A stretch of 13,847 nucleotides of DNA from an uncultured Bdellovibrio sp. (GTDB lineage Bacteria; Bdellovibrionota; Bdellovibrionia; Bdellovibrionales; Bdellovibrionaceae), in contig NZ_CAMLDV010000089.1 in assembly GCF_946478835.1 (NCBI RefSeq), positions 1-13,847 on the forward strand. The letters run 5' to 3'. Every line of letters starts with the position of its first letter. Position 1 is the first letter of the stretch. Shown here in pieces: positions 13,391 to 13,847 of this stretch. The notes under the pieces were generated by a model. It searched no databases. It had not been told where the DNA came from and saw only the letters and a list, made by a program, of their open reading frames with translations. The translations under genes were made by a program, and so were the position numbers.

Positions 13391-13847
13391 ATGAAGAAAA
13401 TCTTGCTTGTTTTATTACCGCTGGCGGTGGGGCTGGGCGGATGTCAAAAGACCAGCGAAGGTGGTACGACCACAGGCAATCCGTTGATCAACTTTAAGAT
13501 TGCGGGTTCTTCGTCTCCGGCGACGGTGGCGTTTCATCGTCCGAGTTTTGTGTCGCCTTGGCTGTATCAAATAATGAAACCAGCGATGGCATTGCCGCCT
13601 CCTTCACTGGTGGATTCCAATGGCGTCACAATCAATCTTTCAGAAGCATGGATGGTCGTGAGATCGGTGGAATTTAAACCGTCGGAAACACCAGATGCCG
13701 GTGAAGTTGATGGAGACAGCGTCAGCTACGAAGGTCCCTATGTGGTAAACATACTAACGCCGACGCCAGAATCTTTGGGGCAGGTGCGTGTGCCAACGGC
13801 AACTCTTCGCAGAGTAAAAATGAAAATTCACAATGCAGATACTCTGA
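13391..13847 (+). CDS. Lipoprotein paralogous to the 11684 product, 3' end outside window
   Basis: The first 152 codons of a lipoprotein; the frame is open to the right edge. The signal sequence MKKILLVLLPLAVGLGG is followed by lipobox Cys18 and Gln19. Residues 24-31 are GGTTTGNP. From about residue 42 it follows the 11684 lipoprotein closely: SPATVAFHRP, a P-x-MALPPPSLVDSNG stretch, EAWMVVRSVEFKPSET, EVDGD, GPYVVNIL and RRVKMKI match SQAATVAKYK, ALTPPAMTDSSG, KAWVVIKEIEFKPNET, EVDGD, GPYVVDLL and RRIKMKL. These are clearly paralogues from duplication. GGGAG nine bases before the ATG and a 4-nt gap after the regulator place it third in the operon. Its C-terminus, including whether it has an acidic tail, cannot be seen. 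Confidence 0.85.
   Translation, partial: MKKILLVLLPLAVGLGGCQKTSEGGTTTGNPLINFKIAGSSSPATVAFHRPSFVSPWLYQIMKPAMALPPPSLVDSNGVTINLSEAWMVVRSVEFKPSETPDAGEVDGDSVSYEGPYVVNILTPTPESLGQVRVPTATLRRVKMKIHNADTL

Noticed and set aside
1..13847. CRISPR arrays, tRNA or rRNA genes, prophage or plasmid origin
   Set aside because: No regularly spaced repeats, tRNA-like cloverleaf, rRNA segments, integrase or replication initiator genes were seen in reading both strands.

Overview
The window reads as chromosomal DNA from a Bdellovibrio-like predatory bacterium (Bdellovibrionota). This is inferred from gene content, not from a database search. The pointers are an MglA-type polarity GTPase inside a dnaX-ybaB-recR operon, a TIGR02147/DUF4423-type regulator, an isocitrate dehydrogenase of eukaryotic type, and many small exported proteins and lipoproteins. 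Protein identities were made by eye from motifs and family knowledge.

Layout. Positions 3-407 (+) hold the 3' end of a PGAM5-like histidine phosphatase, closed by a bidirectional terminator. From about 5996 down to 466 there is one long minus-strand block: SRP RNA, dnaX (TTG start), ybaB/ebfC, recR, mglA, nadA, a phosphopantetheinyl transferase and a PilZ-like protein. Spacing is tight (2, 7, -1, 68, 23 and 67 nt), so most of it is probably one operon that joins replication and repair with cell polarity, NAD synthesis, carrier-protein activation and possibly c-di-GMP signalling. Upstream of the SRP gene is a roughly 400-nt non-coding stretch. It holds a 138-nt nested inverted repeat (29-bp arms, one mismatch) and a degenerate direct repeat.

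Positions 6398-8491 (+) carry a small exported four-cysteine protein, an exported HExxH metalloprotease whose start region can fold into a hairpin, and an ankyrin-repeat protein. Convergent to these is icd (NADP isocitrate dehydrogenase, minus), with a clear sigma70 promoter and an inverted repeat over its -35 box. Next is an exported di-heme cytochrome c of the peroxidase/MauG type (minus) with its own terminator.

An AT-rich, palindrome-rich 412-nt intergenic region divides the cytochrome from the last, plus-strand operon. That operon encodes a lipoprotein, a TIGR02147-type putative regulator, and a second lipoprotein paralogous to the first, cut by the window end. This paralogous lipoprotein/regulator/lipoprotein unit is the strongest candidate here for an undescribed system: closely spaced genes, matched exported partners and no assigned function.
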